From the NCBI GenBank assembly GCA_029977605.1, contig JAPOKN010000013.1:1-24910 (forward strand): 24,910 nt of DNA. The letters are read 5' to 3'. Numbering within the stretch: position 1 is the stretch's first letter; the number at the start of each line of letters is the position of its first letter. The position numbers were made by a program, and so were the translations under genes. This document shows, piece by piece, positions 1 through 8,500 of the stretch. The notes beneath the pieces were generated by a model, which saw only the letters and a list, made by a program, of their open reading frames with translations, was not told the origin of the DNA and ran no database searches. This DNA comes from Methanobacteriota archaeon. Its GTDB lineage: Archaea > Thermoplasmatota > Poseidoniia > MGIII > CG-Epi1.

Positions 1-496
1 ACCTATATTTTCCAAATCTAACCCCAACAGGCTCTGCTAATCCGTCCCCAATAACATTAATCAAAATTGGAATAACTACCAACGATTCTAAGCCCCATTG
101 TCCAAATAACCAAATCATTGGTAGCATAACTGCAAAACCTGCCGCAAACTGTGTCCAAAGCCAAGACAGTGTATGCGGCCTATCTTCTGGCCTATCAAAT
201 CCTTCAAACATCAGCTGAAAGGGAGGTATTGCTTGTCTAATTGGTTCATAGAATGAAACTAAGGATAATGTTGTAATCAAAGCGCTTATTGCCAGATAAA
301 TGAAATCTGTAAAAGTTTCTGCATTAAATTGTTGATCGATAAATACCGGTAAGAAAAAAATTGCAAAATGATTGATTTTACGCGTATAATTTACTTTGAC
401 ATTAAAATACCTGGCCAATACTCCTGTTGAAAGCATTACTGTTGTAAGTGCCAAGCCTTTTGCTACAGTAGATTGAATTTCAGGGGTCAGTTCCAT
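1..496 (-). CDS. Dolichol/phytol kinase-like membrane protein, 3' end cut by window edge
   Basis: Reading the minus strand from the ATG at 494-496 gives an uninterrupted frame of 165 codons that runs off the left edge. The product is hydrophobic with several membrane helices. Near the visible end it has the motif GDGLAEPVGVRFGKYR, which resembles the GDG-A--(V/I)G-(R)FG signature of the CTP-dependent dolichol kinase / phytol kinase / CDP-diglyceride synthetase-like superfamily. Members phosphorylate long isoprenoid alcohols at the membrane, so in an archaeon it could recycle geranylgeraniol-type alcohols for lipid or glycosyl-carrier synthesis. That role is inferred from family only. The start lies 10 nt downstream of the tRNA-Ala gene on the same strand, so the two may share a transcript. 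Another CTP-transferase-like membrane enzyme is the main alternative. Confidence 0.6.
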   Translation of the reverse strand, partial: MELTPEIQSTVAKGLALTTVMLSTGVLARYFNVKVNYTRKINHFAIFFLPVFIDQQFNAETFTDFIYLAISALITTLSLVSFYEPIRQAIPPFQLMFEGFDRPEDRPHTLSWLWTQFAAGFAVMLPMIWLFGQWGLESLVVIPILINVIGDGLAEPVGVRFGKYR

Positions 497-506
497 ACGT
501 ATCAAA

Positions 507-583
507 TGGTGGACCGGGCGAGATTTGAACTCGCGCCCTCCTCCATGCCAAGGAGGCGATCTTCCAGACTGATCTACCGGCCC
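507..583 (-). tRNA. tRNA-Ala (anticodon GGC), CCA encoded
   Basis: The minus strand folds into a full cloverleaf. The acceptor arms are GGGCCGG and CCGGTCC. A D-arm is present, followed by an anticodon stem CCTCC/GGAGG with loop TTGGCAT (anticodon GGC) and a T-arm GCGAG-TTCAAAT-CTCGC. The third acceptor pair is G-U, the G3:U70 identity element that alanyl-tRNA synthetase recognises, which agrees with the GGC anticodon. A discriminator A and a genomically encoded CCA follow (507-510 on the plus strand read tggt). No intron is visible. Confidence 0.95.
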
Positions 584-606
584 GTTAAGATGTCATTTTG
601 ATGGGG

Positions 607-614
607 CTTTAATA
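607..614 (-). promoter_or_regulatory. Candidate TATA box for tRNA-Ala
   Basis: Minus-strand TATTAAAG is centred about 26 bp upstream of the mature 5' end of tRNA-Ala at 583, the usual archaeal TATA-to-start spacing. It sits in the short gap between the yczE-like stop and the tRNA. Confidence 0.4.
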
Positions 615-624
615 GAATTATAGT

Positions 625-1296
625 TTAGATTGACCATTTCTTAACAAATCCTAAGCATATTGCTAAGATTGGGCCTATCCCTATTGCAAACATTATTGTT
701 CCAAGACCAAATATTCCTCCCAGAAAAGTACCTATGCTCAATACTGAGATTTCAATTCCTGCACGAACTCTCCCAATGGGCCAATCTGTCCTCTTTTGAA
801 TTCCTGTCATCCACCCATCTCGAGGTCCTGGACCTAAATTTGCTGTAAGGTAAAATGCACTACCTATTGCTACAAAGATTATTCCTATCAAGGACTGAAT
901 TAACTGTGGGAAAAGATTTGTCTGCTCAGGAATAAAGGGTTCCATTACATCTATAGCTAATGAAATTAGAACAATATTAGAAATCGTTCCAATGCCGGGA
1001 GTCTCTCGAAGAGGTATCCAAAGGAAAAGAACCAAGACCCCTACAATAAACGTAGATAAGCCAACCGTAAAACTTGTTTGCTCAGATATTCCTTGGGCAA
1101 GAACTGTCCATGGACTTACTCCTATTCCTGCACCAATCAAAATGGCTTCGCCAGTTCCAAAGATCCACAGCCCTGAAACTAAAGCAAGAATTGTAGATAA
1201 TTTAGGTCTAACATTGAGAGGACGATCTGAACTCCAAATGGTTTTAGGTACTTTATGAGCTGGGCGAAATAGCTGCAGAATACCCTGTTTGCTCAA
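625..1296 (-). CDS. YczE/YitT-type integral membrane protein
   Basis: The product is 223 residues with about five hydrophobic helices. The first helix is followed by GAGIGVSPWTVLAQG and a later loop holds LGPGPRDGWMTGI. These two Gly/Pro-rich motifs are characteristic of the YczE family (COG2364), found in Firmicutes, Actinobacteria and some archaea. Its biochemical role is not known. The only in-frame ATG overlaps the 3' end of the copZ-like gene by 44 nt, giving an N-terminal tail of about 30 residues before helix 1; I found no ATG/GTG/TTG alternative near the helix. It is the last gene of the copA-copZ-yczE run, so a membrane role linked to metal stress is possible, but this is context only. 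Confidence 0.75.
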   Translation of the reverse strand: MSKQGILQLFRPAHKVPKTIWSSDRPLNVRPKLSTILALVSGLWIFGTGEAILIGAGIGVSPWTVLAQGISEQTSFTVGLSTFIVGVLVLFLWIPLRETPGIGTISNIVLISLAIDVMEPFIPEQTNLFPQLIQSLIGIIFVAIGSAFYLTANLGPGPRDGWMTGIQKRTDWPIGRVRAGIEISVLSIGTFLGGIFGLGTIMFAIGIGPILAICLGFVKKWSI

Positions 1297-1474
1297 TTAC
1301 CTTCACCAATTCTTCTGCAGTTATCTGGCCATTAGTTTTCACTATTCCGCTATTTTCTTCGTGAGATATTTCTGCAGATTCAACATTTAAATTTAATTCA
1401 AGTACGCCTTTTACTCTTCCTGAGCAGCCGCCGCAAGTCATTCCGTCTATCTGGAATTTTAACGTTTCAGTCAT
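1253..1474 (-). CDS. copZ: CopZ-like copper chaperone (HMA domain)
   Basis: The 73-residue product is a single heavy-metal-associated domain with the metal-binding motif GMTCGGC (Cys14 and Cys17). The fold pattern is the usual ferredoxin-like beta-alpha-beta-beta-alpha-beta, and the length matches stand-alone CopZ/Atx1 proteins. Such proteins bind Cu(I) in the cytosol and hand it to a P1B ATPase. It lies 30 nt downstream of copA on the same strand, which supports pairing with that pump. Its 3' end overlaps the yczE-like start by 44 nt. Confidence 0.88.
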   Translation of the reverse strand: MTETLKFQIDGMTCGGCSGRVKGVLELNLNVESAEISHEENSGIVKTNGQITAEELVKVIEQTGYSAAISPSS

Positions 1475-1504
1475 AATCTTCTAATTTGAAGGTTGATTAA
1501 GAAA

Positions 1505-3751
1505 TCATGCCCTAAATGGCTTCCATGATCTAAGTGTTAAAGAATTTAAGACTACGCTAACACTAGATAATGCCATAGCTCCTGCTGCAAATGCTGGAGG
1601 TAATAACCAACCTGTCGAGGAAATTAAGACTCCCATTGCTAAAGGAATACCAATTAAATTATAAACAAAAGCCCAAGCTAAATTGCCTCGAATCTTACCC
1701 ATTGTAGCCTTACCTAAATCTAATGTCGATACTACATCCAATAAATCATCTCGAAGAAGGACAATATCTGCTGCCTCTAGCGCAATATCACTACCTGCAC
1801 CCATTGCAATTCCAACATCTGCAACTGCTAAAGCTGCTGCATCGTTAATTCCGTCGCCGATCATAGCAACGCTCGCACCTTCAGTCTGCAACTTTTTTAC
1901 AAATTCTGCTTTTCCGTCAGGTTTGACCTCAGCCTCAAACCTTGATATTCCAACTTCTTTTGAAATCGTTAAAGCTGTTTCAGCTCTATCTCCAGTTAAC
2001 ATAATTACTTTGAGGCCTAAATCTTTTGCTTTTGAAATTGCTAAGTTTGTAGTTTCCCTTAATTTATCTTTCATCTCAATCCAACCAAGCAATTTGTTTC
2101 CTTTAGAAACAAAGACTACGGTACTGGTTGACAAAACATCCACTAATTCTTCAATATGATTAGAAACAAAGACATCTTTCTCTTCCATTAGAGGCTGGTT
2201 TCCTATAGCATATTCTTGATTGCCTAGATAACCTACTAAACCCATTCCACCTATATTTTCAATCCTGTCAAAAGAAATCAATTCTTCGCTATTTTCTAAA
2301 TGGGCCTGCGAAATCGCTTTAGCAATTGGATGTGTGGATGCAGATTCAAGAGAAGCCGCTATTGCCAAAATATTGTTTTCATCTGAACTTATTGACTTAA
2401 TCTTTGTTATTGACGGTATGCCAACTGTTAGAGTTCCTGTTTTATCTAAAACTAATGTGTTTGTATTATAGCTATTCTGCAAAGCATCTATACCTTTGAT
2501 TAACAAGCCGTACTGAGCTCCAATACCAGTACCAACCATTAGTGCAGTCGGAGTAGCTAATCCTAATGCGCATGGACAGGCTATCACTAGAGTTGAGACC
2601 AAAACCATGATGGCTAATTCCGTAGAATTGTAATCTCCATGTCCTTCTGAGAAAAACATCCAAGTAAGCGAAGCAAGAATGGCGCAAATTACTACTACTG
2701 GAACAAATACTGCAGAGATTCTATCTACCAGTTTTTGAATTGGAGCCTTACCCATCTGAGCTTCATCTACTAAATTAATAACATTTGCTAGTACTGTATC
2801 GTCATGATATTTTGTTGATTTTATATGAATCGCTGAATCTAGCACTATTGTCCCTCCCATAACTAAATCGTTCTCTTTAACAAAAACAGGATTAGATTCT
2901 CCCGTCATCATTGACATATCCATTGAAGCTGCCCCTTTCACTACTATTCCGTCTAAGGGTACTGTTTGACCAACCTTAACTAATATTTCAGTTCCTATTA
3001 ATATTTCTTCAACTGGCACTTCTGAAACTGAGTCATCTGAATTAATAATCGAACCCATTTTTGCTTTCAGATCCATTAACGAAAAAACTGCATCTGTGGC
3101 TCTTAACTTAGCTCTAGCTTCCAACCAATTACCTAGTAAAATGAATGAAATTATGAAAGCTGCACCGTCAAAGAATACATGGGTAGTTGATAAAAAAATC
3201 GAAGGTAGAAAATCAAGATATGGGGCAAATACTACAAGGGAAGACCAAATCATAGCAGTCGTAGTTCCAATATGGACTAGAACGTCCATGTTTGCTCTTC
3301 CCGATAGAATTGCTTGCCAGGCTCCTTTATGGAATTCCATTCCTGCATAAAAGTAAACTATTGAGGATAAAATGAAAGCGAGAAGTAATCGTGAATCTAG
3401 GTCATACACTTGTCCCAAATCTCCAACAAACATTGCCAGAAAAAAGGTTGGAACTGTTAAAATTAAAGAAATTATAACCTGCAAACCCATTTTGTTTGCA
3501 TTTACTACAGATTCCTGCCTGTATTTCTTAGGATCTACATATTCTTCAGAGCCAAATCCTCCTTTACTAATTGCATCTCTAATGGCCCCTAAGTCTTCAT
3601 TTGCACCTTCAGACCATCTGATTGTAGCTTTTTCAAGGGGAAGATTAACCCTTACAGAATCTATACCTTCTAAATTACTAACTATGGACTCAACTGAAGC
3701 GACACAAGATGCACAGGTCATACCTGTGACTCGTAGATTCAATTCGTCCAT
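1505..3751 (-). CDS. copA: Cu(+)-exporting P1B-type ATPase CopA
   Basis: This is a copper pump of 748 residues. In order it has one N-terminal HMA domain (CxxC at 13-16), helices around 90-205, an actuator domain with TGES at 283-286, the membrane motif CPC at 392-394, the phosphorylated aspartate in DKTGT at 436-440, and the nucleotide-domain HP pair at 474-475 (in STHP, where SEHP is usual). The hinge GDGIND is at 632-637. The last two helices carry YN (697-698) and M-x-x-SS (727-731), which with CPC mark the Cu(I) P1B-1 subgroup. The frame is open further upstream, but those 35 residues would run into tgtA and do not resemble the family. I therefore start at ATG 3749-3751, where the HMA domain begins. 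It probably exports excess Cu(I) with the adjacent chaperone. Confidence 0.95.
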   Translation of the reverse strand: MDELNLRVTGMTCASCVASVESIVSNLEGIDSVRVNLPLEKATIRWSEGANEDLGAIRDAISKGGFGSEEYVDPKKYRQESVVNANKMGLQVIISLILTVPTFFLAMFVGDLGQVYDLDSRLLLAFILSSIVYFYAGMEFHKGAWQAILSGRANMDVLVHIGTTTAMIWSSLVVFAPYLDFLPSIFLSTTHVFFDGAAFIISFILLGNWLEARAKLRATDAVFSLMDLKAKMGSIINSDDSVSEVPVEEILIGTEILVKVGQTVPLDGIVVKGAASMDMSMMTGESNPVFVKENDLVMGGTIVLDSAIHIKSTKYHDDTVLANVINLVDEAQMGKAPIQKLVDRISAVFVPVVVICAILASLTWMFFSEGHGDYNSTELAIMVLVSTLVIACPCALGLATPTALMVGTGIGAQYGLLIKGIDALQNSYNTNTLVLDKTGTLTVGIPSITKIKSISSDENNILAIAASLESASTHPIAKAISQAHLENSEELISFDRIENIGGMGLVGYLGNQEYAIGNQPLMEEKDVFVSNHIEELVDVLSTSTVVFVSKGNKLLGWIEMKDKLRETTNLAISKAKDLGLKVIMLTGDRAETALTISKEVGISRFEAEVKPDGKAEFVKKLQTEGASVAMIGDGINDAAALAVADVGIAMGAGSDIALEAADIVLLRDDLLDVVSTLDLGKATMGKIRGNLAWAFVYNLIGIPLAMGVLISSTGWLLPPAFAAGAMALSSVSVVLNSLTLRSWKPFRA

Positions 3752-3752
3752 G

Positions 3753-3762
3753 ATATAATTTA
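3753..3762 (+). promoter_or_regulatory. Candidate TATA box for tgtA
   Basis: Plus-strand ATATAATTTA is centred about 26 bp before roughly 3783. That would give an 18-nt leader containing GGAG at 3792-3795 ahead of the TTG start at 3801. It immediately abuts the copA start codon of the opposite strand. Confidence 0.4.
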
Positions 3763-3773
3763 GAGGTGAATTG

Positions 3774-3781
3774 AAATAAAG
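3774..3781 (-). promoter_or_regulatory. Candidate TATA box for copA
   Basis: Minus-strand CTTTATTT is centred about 26 bp upstream of the copA ATG at 3751, which predicts a leaderless message. It lies inside the 49-bp divergent gap shared with tgtA. Confidence 0.35.
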
Positions 3782-3800
3782 GTTTCTTCGTGGAGATTTA

Positions 3801-5531
3801 TTGTTTGAAATCAATAAACGCGATGGACTTGCACGACTTGGAAAAATTAAAACCAAACACGGAGTTCTAGATACACCAACTTTACTTCCTGTTGTGAATC
3901 CAAAAATTATGACGCTGTCTATGGAAGAGTTGGCTGAATGCGGTGCTCAAGGTATTATTACTAACAGTTATATCATTTACAAAAATCCAAAACTGAAGGA
4001 AGTTGCTGAAGATAAAGGAGTTCATGGCTTAGTGAACTGGTCGGGTCCGATAATGACTGATAGTGGAACTTTCCAATCTCATGTTTACGGCGAAATTGAG
4101 ATGAAACCGGAAGAAATACTTGATTTTCAAAAAAAGATTAAAGTTGATATTGGAACTGTCTTAGATGTATTTTGTGAACCTGAAACTAGGTTTGAAGATG
4201 CTAAAAAAGAGTTAGAAGAGACACAAAAAAGAATTGAAGCTGCCGATGCAAACAAAGACGATATTTTCCTAGCTGCTCCTATTCAAGGTGGACGTCATTT
4301 AGATTTAAGAACAAAGGCTGCTGAAATGGCTTCAAAAACAAAAGCTGAAATTTTTCCAATTGGAGGAGTAGTTCCTCTTATGGAGAGAAATAACTTCAAA
4401 CTTTTATCAGAAGTTATTTTAGCCTCTAAAAAAGGGCTTGATATTTCAAGGCCTGTGCATCTTTTTGGATGCGGTCATCCAATGGTTTTTGCTTTAGCTG
4501 CCTTTTTGGGATGTGATGTTTTTGATAGTGCAAGCTATGCTAAATTTGCCTCAAGAGACAGTCTAATGTTCACATGGGGGACTAGAAATTTAGATGAATT
4601 AGAAGAATTACCTAGTGAGTTTTCAGCATTCCCTGGTATGACGGCTACTAAACTAAAGAAGCTCGATAAAAAAGAAAGACAGAAGATTATTGCAAAACAT
4701 AATCTTATGACTTCTTTTGCTGAAATCAGGAGAATTAAACAGGCTATTCACGACGGATTGCTATGGGAATTGGTAGAAAGCCGATTACGATCTTCTCCAG
4801 CCTTAATGAAAGTCTTTGAAGTCATAGAAAATAATATTGACTGGATTAGTAAGTTTGAACCTGCTTATCGTTATAAAACTCCTATCAAAAGTGGAGAAAA
4901 ATCAAATATTAGGCCCATATTTTCTAATCTGAGTAATTCGTTTGAATCTGGTGAAATGCTTCACCCTTACTTTGGAAAAGTACCAAATCATTTATCCGAG
5001 ACATATCCATTTCATCCAGGGTTATTGCAAGACGATATTGAAGGATTTAAATTGCAAGAATGGGATATTGCCCGCGTTAGAAGTATTTTGGATTATCAAT
5101 TTGGCAAAGGCACCGGTAAGATATTTACGGATGGGGAAACTGAATTAGTAATAAGTAGGAAAACAAGAAGATTGAGAAATTTACTTCTAGACGGTGAACA
5201 CGTGGCTTCGCTTTCACATAGAAGAGGAATGTTTATACTTCAAAAAAAAGGTGCAGAATTGCTACATGAACATTCAGAAAAACCTGCTTATCGCATAGTT
5301 GTAACTTCAGAAACCGCAGAATTTAATCGAAAAGGAAAAAGTGTATTTTGTAAATTTATAGAAAATATTGATTCAACATTAAAATGCCTTGACGAATGTA
5401 TTGTAGTTACTCCTAATGATGAATTAATTGCTTTTGGAAAATTGATGATTGGGCCTAAAGAAATAGAACTTAACCAACAAGGAATGGCTGTAAGGGTGAG
5501 AAGCGGAATAGAAGATTTTAACAAATCGTAA
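3801..5531 (+). CDS. tgtA: Archaeosine tRNA-guanine transglycosylase TgtA, zinc cysteines missing
   Basis: TgtA swaps guanine 15 of archaeal tRNAs for preQ0, the first committed step of archaeosine formation. The 576 residues match the archaeal family length. A TIM-barrel catalytic domain carries Asp87 in SGPIMTDSGTFQ and the nucleophile Asp242 in CDVFDSASY. C-terminal domains follow, with the typical HPYFGKVPNHLSETYPFHPG stretch near 390-410 and a PUA domain from about 435. The start is TTG at 3801, chosen because MFEI-like N-termini are standard for the family and GGAG lies 5 nt upstream. At the structural zinc site the usual Cys-x-Cys-x2-Cys is replaced by Ser272, Phe274 and Phe277, although the fourth ligand His300 and the surrounding sequence are kept. 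Confidence 0.93.
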   Translation: MFEINKRDGLARLGKIKTKHGVLDTPTLLPVVNPKIMTLSMEELAECGAQGIITNSYIIYKNPKLKEVAEDKGVHGLVNWSGPIMTDSGTFQSHVYGEIEMKPEEILDFQKKIKVDIGTVLDVFCEPETRFEDAKKELEETQKRIEAADANKDDIFLAAPIQGGRHLDLRTKAAEMASKTKAEIFPIGGVVPLMERNNFKLLSEVILASKKGLDISRPVHLFGCGHPMVFALAAFLGCDVFDSASYAKFASRDSLMFTWGTRNLDELEELPSEFSAFPGMTATKLKKLDKKERQKIIAKHNLMTSFAEIRRIKQAIHDGLLWELVESRLRSSPALMKVFEVIENNIDWISKFEPAYRYKTPIKSGEKSNIRPIFSNLSNSFESGEMLHPYFGKVPNHLSETYPFHPGLLQDDIEGFKLQEWDIARVRSILDYQFGKGTGKIFTDGETELVISRKTRRLRNLLLDGEHVASLSHRRGMFILQKKGAELLHEHSEKPAYRIVVTSETAEFNRKGKSVFCKFIENIDSTLKCLDECIVVTPNDELIAFGKLMIGPKEIELNQQGMAVRVRSGIEDFNKS

Positions 5532-5556
5532 GTTCTTTAATCAAAGTCCTATCTCT

Positions 5557-8500
5557 ATGTATATGCAGCGCAAAGCTATCACTGCTGGAATCGTGACTTT
5601 TTTATTACTTAGTACTGGCTTTGTCAATTTATCTGCTGAAGAAAATTCACCAATTTATGAGAATAATTGGTGGGATGTTTACTCCAGAGATAAAAATCAT
5701 GACGGGATTTCGGATTTATTAGTTTGGAAATTAGAACAGGGAGAACGATTCTTCAATGCTGGAGAAGCCCGTGTTTTCGTAAGATATGATCATCATCCAA
5801 CAGATTATGACGTTCAAAGATTGGAAAATGCTGGAATCGAAGTAACATTCCGTGCTCAATTTATCGATTTAATTGCAACAACTATGCCTCGAGACATGAT
5901 TTCTGAGGTTGCAGCATGGGATGGTGTTGTAATGCTTGATGATATCGGAAAAGCAGAACCTCACATGGCTGATGCAGTGCCTGCAATGGGCGTTGATGAT
6001 GTTTGGCTAAATCACGGGATTTATGGCGAAGGAATTTCTATTGCTATTGTGGACACTGGCGTGGATAATGCACATGTTGGGCTAGATGATATGGACGACA
6101 ATCAATTTACATTTGATGATATGAAAGTCGTTGCATACTATGATGCTGTTCAGGACGCTGTAATATGTTCACCTTGTTTACCTGGAGAATCAATTGATAG
6201 TGGAACCCATGGTACTCATGTGGCTGGAATTGCTGCAGGAACTGGAGCTGGAGATAATACTGGTACGCCGCACATAGGTGTTGCTCCGAAAGCAAATTTA
6301 GTAAATGTTTTAGCATGTTGTGACGGAGACATTGAAGACATCATAAGAGGTGTTGAATGGACTATTGAAAATCAAAAGGTAGTAACTCCTAACATTAGAG
6401 TGATGACATCTAGCTTAGGTGAACAACAAGTAGAATTTCATATTGATAATGACGGCAGCTCAGCATGGAGCCAAATTGTTGATGCTGCAGTTGAATCTGG
6501 GCTTGTAGTCACTTTAAGTGCTGGAAATGAATTTGGTTCTGCAACGGGTGCAGGATGTAATACAATAGATTCACCTGGCGATTCGAGATTGCCTATAACT
6601 GTTGCATCTCTTGATAAGGACTTGAGTTTAGCAATTTACAGCTCTAGAGGTTATACTTCAGATGGGCGAGTCAAACCTGATGTGGCTGCAATAGGCAGTA
6701 ACATTATGGCACCTAATCAAGGTACTGGCACTGGCTATACTAGTAAGAGTGGAACTAGCATGGCAACTCCATTAATGGCTGGAATAGTTGCTCTAACTTT
6801 AGAAGCAAATCCCGATTTAACCCCAGCTGAAGTTAAAGACACTTTAGTGGCAGGATATTCTATTGAAAGAGAAATCCTGAATGATGACCCGGATGCTGCA
6901 TCAAATAACTGTTCAATTCTTGAAACTCGACCTGATAATGAATACGGATATGGGCAAGCCGATCCTTTGGTATTTGTTGAAATTGCAGGGAAAATTGATC
7001 CTGAAGTTTCAGTAAACTGGAGTTTAGAATATGATATGGAAGAAATTAACGGAACAATGGTTCCAGTTAAACCTAAAATATACAAAAACGAAATTCTGAA
7101 AGGAACTGCTGTTACTGCAAATAAACCAACTAATGGTGGTGGTATTGAGATTAAATTCGGTGCAAGTGAATGGTACCCTGCTACAGATACTTCCACACAA
7201 GGGAATTGGGCAACTTGGGAGTTACCTATTCCATCTGATTTAGTAATTGAAAATAATCAAACTATTACTCTATCTGCAAGACTAGTTCTAGATAATGGAG
7301 AATCAATGTCTGCTGTGAGTAGTTTTTCTGTAGTTTATCTTAACGAAAATAAACCATCAAGTGCTTTACTTGCAGGGTTAACTGACCTTGCAGGTGGAAT
7401 CTTTCTACCCGTAATTCTTCTTTCTATGGCAGCTACAGGATATATTTTTACGCAAAAAAGAAGATCTGAAAGTAATGTGGAAGTAGAAGAATCAGGCGAC
7501 GATGAATTTGTCTGGGAAGACGAAGGTAGCGCTGCCGATCAGCCTAATTTGATGACAACTATGTTCTTCGGCGGCATGAGTGCTAAAGCTCTTACTCTTT
7601 GCTCGCTTTATGTTGCACAGGGAATACCTTCTGGATTTATTTCATATACTTTAATTGCTTACTTAGCTCAACAAGGATTTACTGCTGCAGAGATAGGTAA
7701 TATGTTATTCTGGGTTTACCTACCTTGGGTTTTCAAGTTCTTATGGGGTCCTTTCGTTGATAATTATCATTACTTACCTATGGGACGTCGTAGGCCTTGG
7801 ATATTAGGCGCTCAAGCTGGAATGGTAATTACTGTTGTAATTATTGCACTGGTCCCTGGAATAGAAAGTAAAATTGCACTTCTTACTGGATTGCTATTCT
7901 TCCATAATTGCTTTGCATCTTTACAAGATGTGGCTGTTGATGGTTTAGCTGTAGATGTTTTAAGTCCTGAAGAATTTGGTAAAATTAACGGTTTCATGTT
8001 TGGTGCCAAGCGTTTCGGTACGATGGTCGGTGGGGCTGGTATTGGATACTTTATTGGATCTCTAGGCATTGCTGGAGGATTATTCTTGACTGTGCCAATG
8101 CTGTTATTGATTATGTGTTTGCCTGCATTCATCAGAGAGAGGCCTGGAGAAAAATTGTTCCCTTGGGGTGAAGGTAAAGCTGTAATTAAAGTAAAAGATG
8201 AACCGAAACCAACTAAGACTAAAAAGAAAGTAGCAAAGGAAGTAAGCTGGGATATGGGAACCCATACTCCTCAATCTCTTGGAGTTGATTTTGGAATAAT
8301 CATTGCTTTAGACTTATTTTTGCTATTAACTATTGGTGATTTTGCAGGAAGTATGTGGGTTCACTTGCTAACTCTTGCATGTGGTGCTGCATATTTCTTT
8401 TTCTTAAGAAATAATACAGTTGGTCAACAAGCATTTGACTTAGCTCCGCAAAAAAGCGACATAGTCAAAGCTTTGTCACTTAGAGCTCCACTTATTGGAA

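Noticed and set aside
1683..2159. Antisense 158-codon frame within copA
   Set aside because: copA is fully supported by motifs across this stretch, and the antisense product shows no domain pattern.
3752..3856. Upstream extension of copA to an ATG at 3856
   Set aside because: It adds 35 residues unlike any CopA N-terminus, overlaps the tgtA coding sequence, and lies upstream of the likely copA promoter. The HMA domain begins properly at 3751.
6735..7196. Long antisense frames inside the subtilase-transporter gene (also 7812-8132 and 8565-8963)
   Set aside because: They mirror a well-supported coding frame, contain no recognisable motif, and have low-complexity Ser/Pro/Ile composition typical of antisense shadows.
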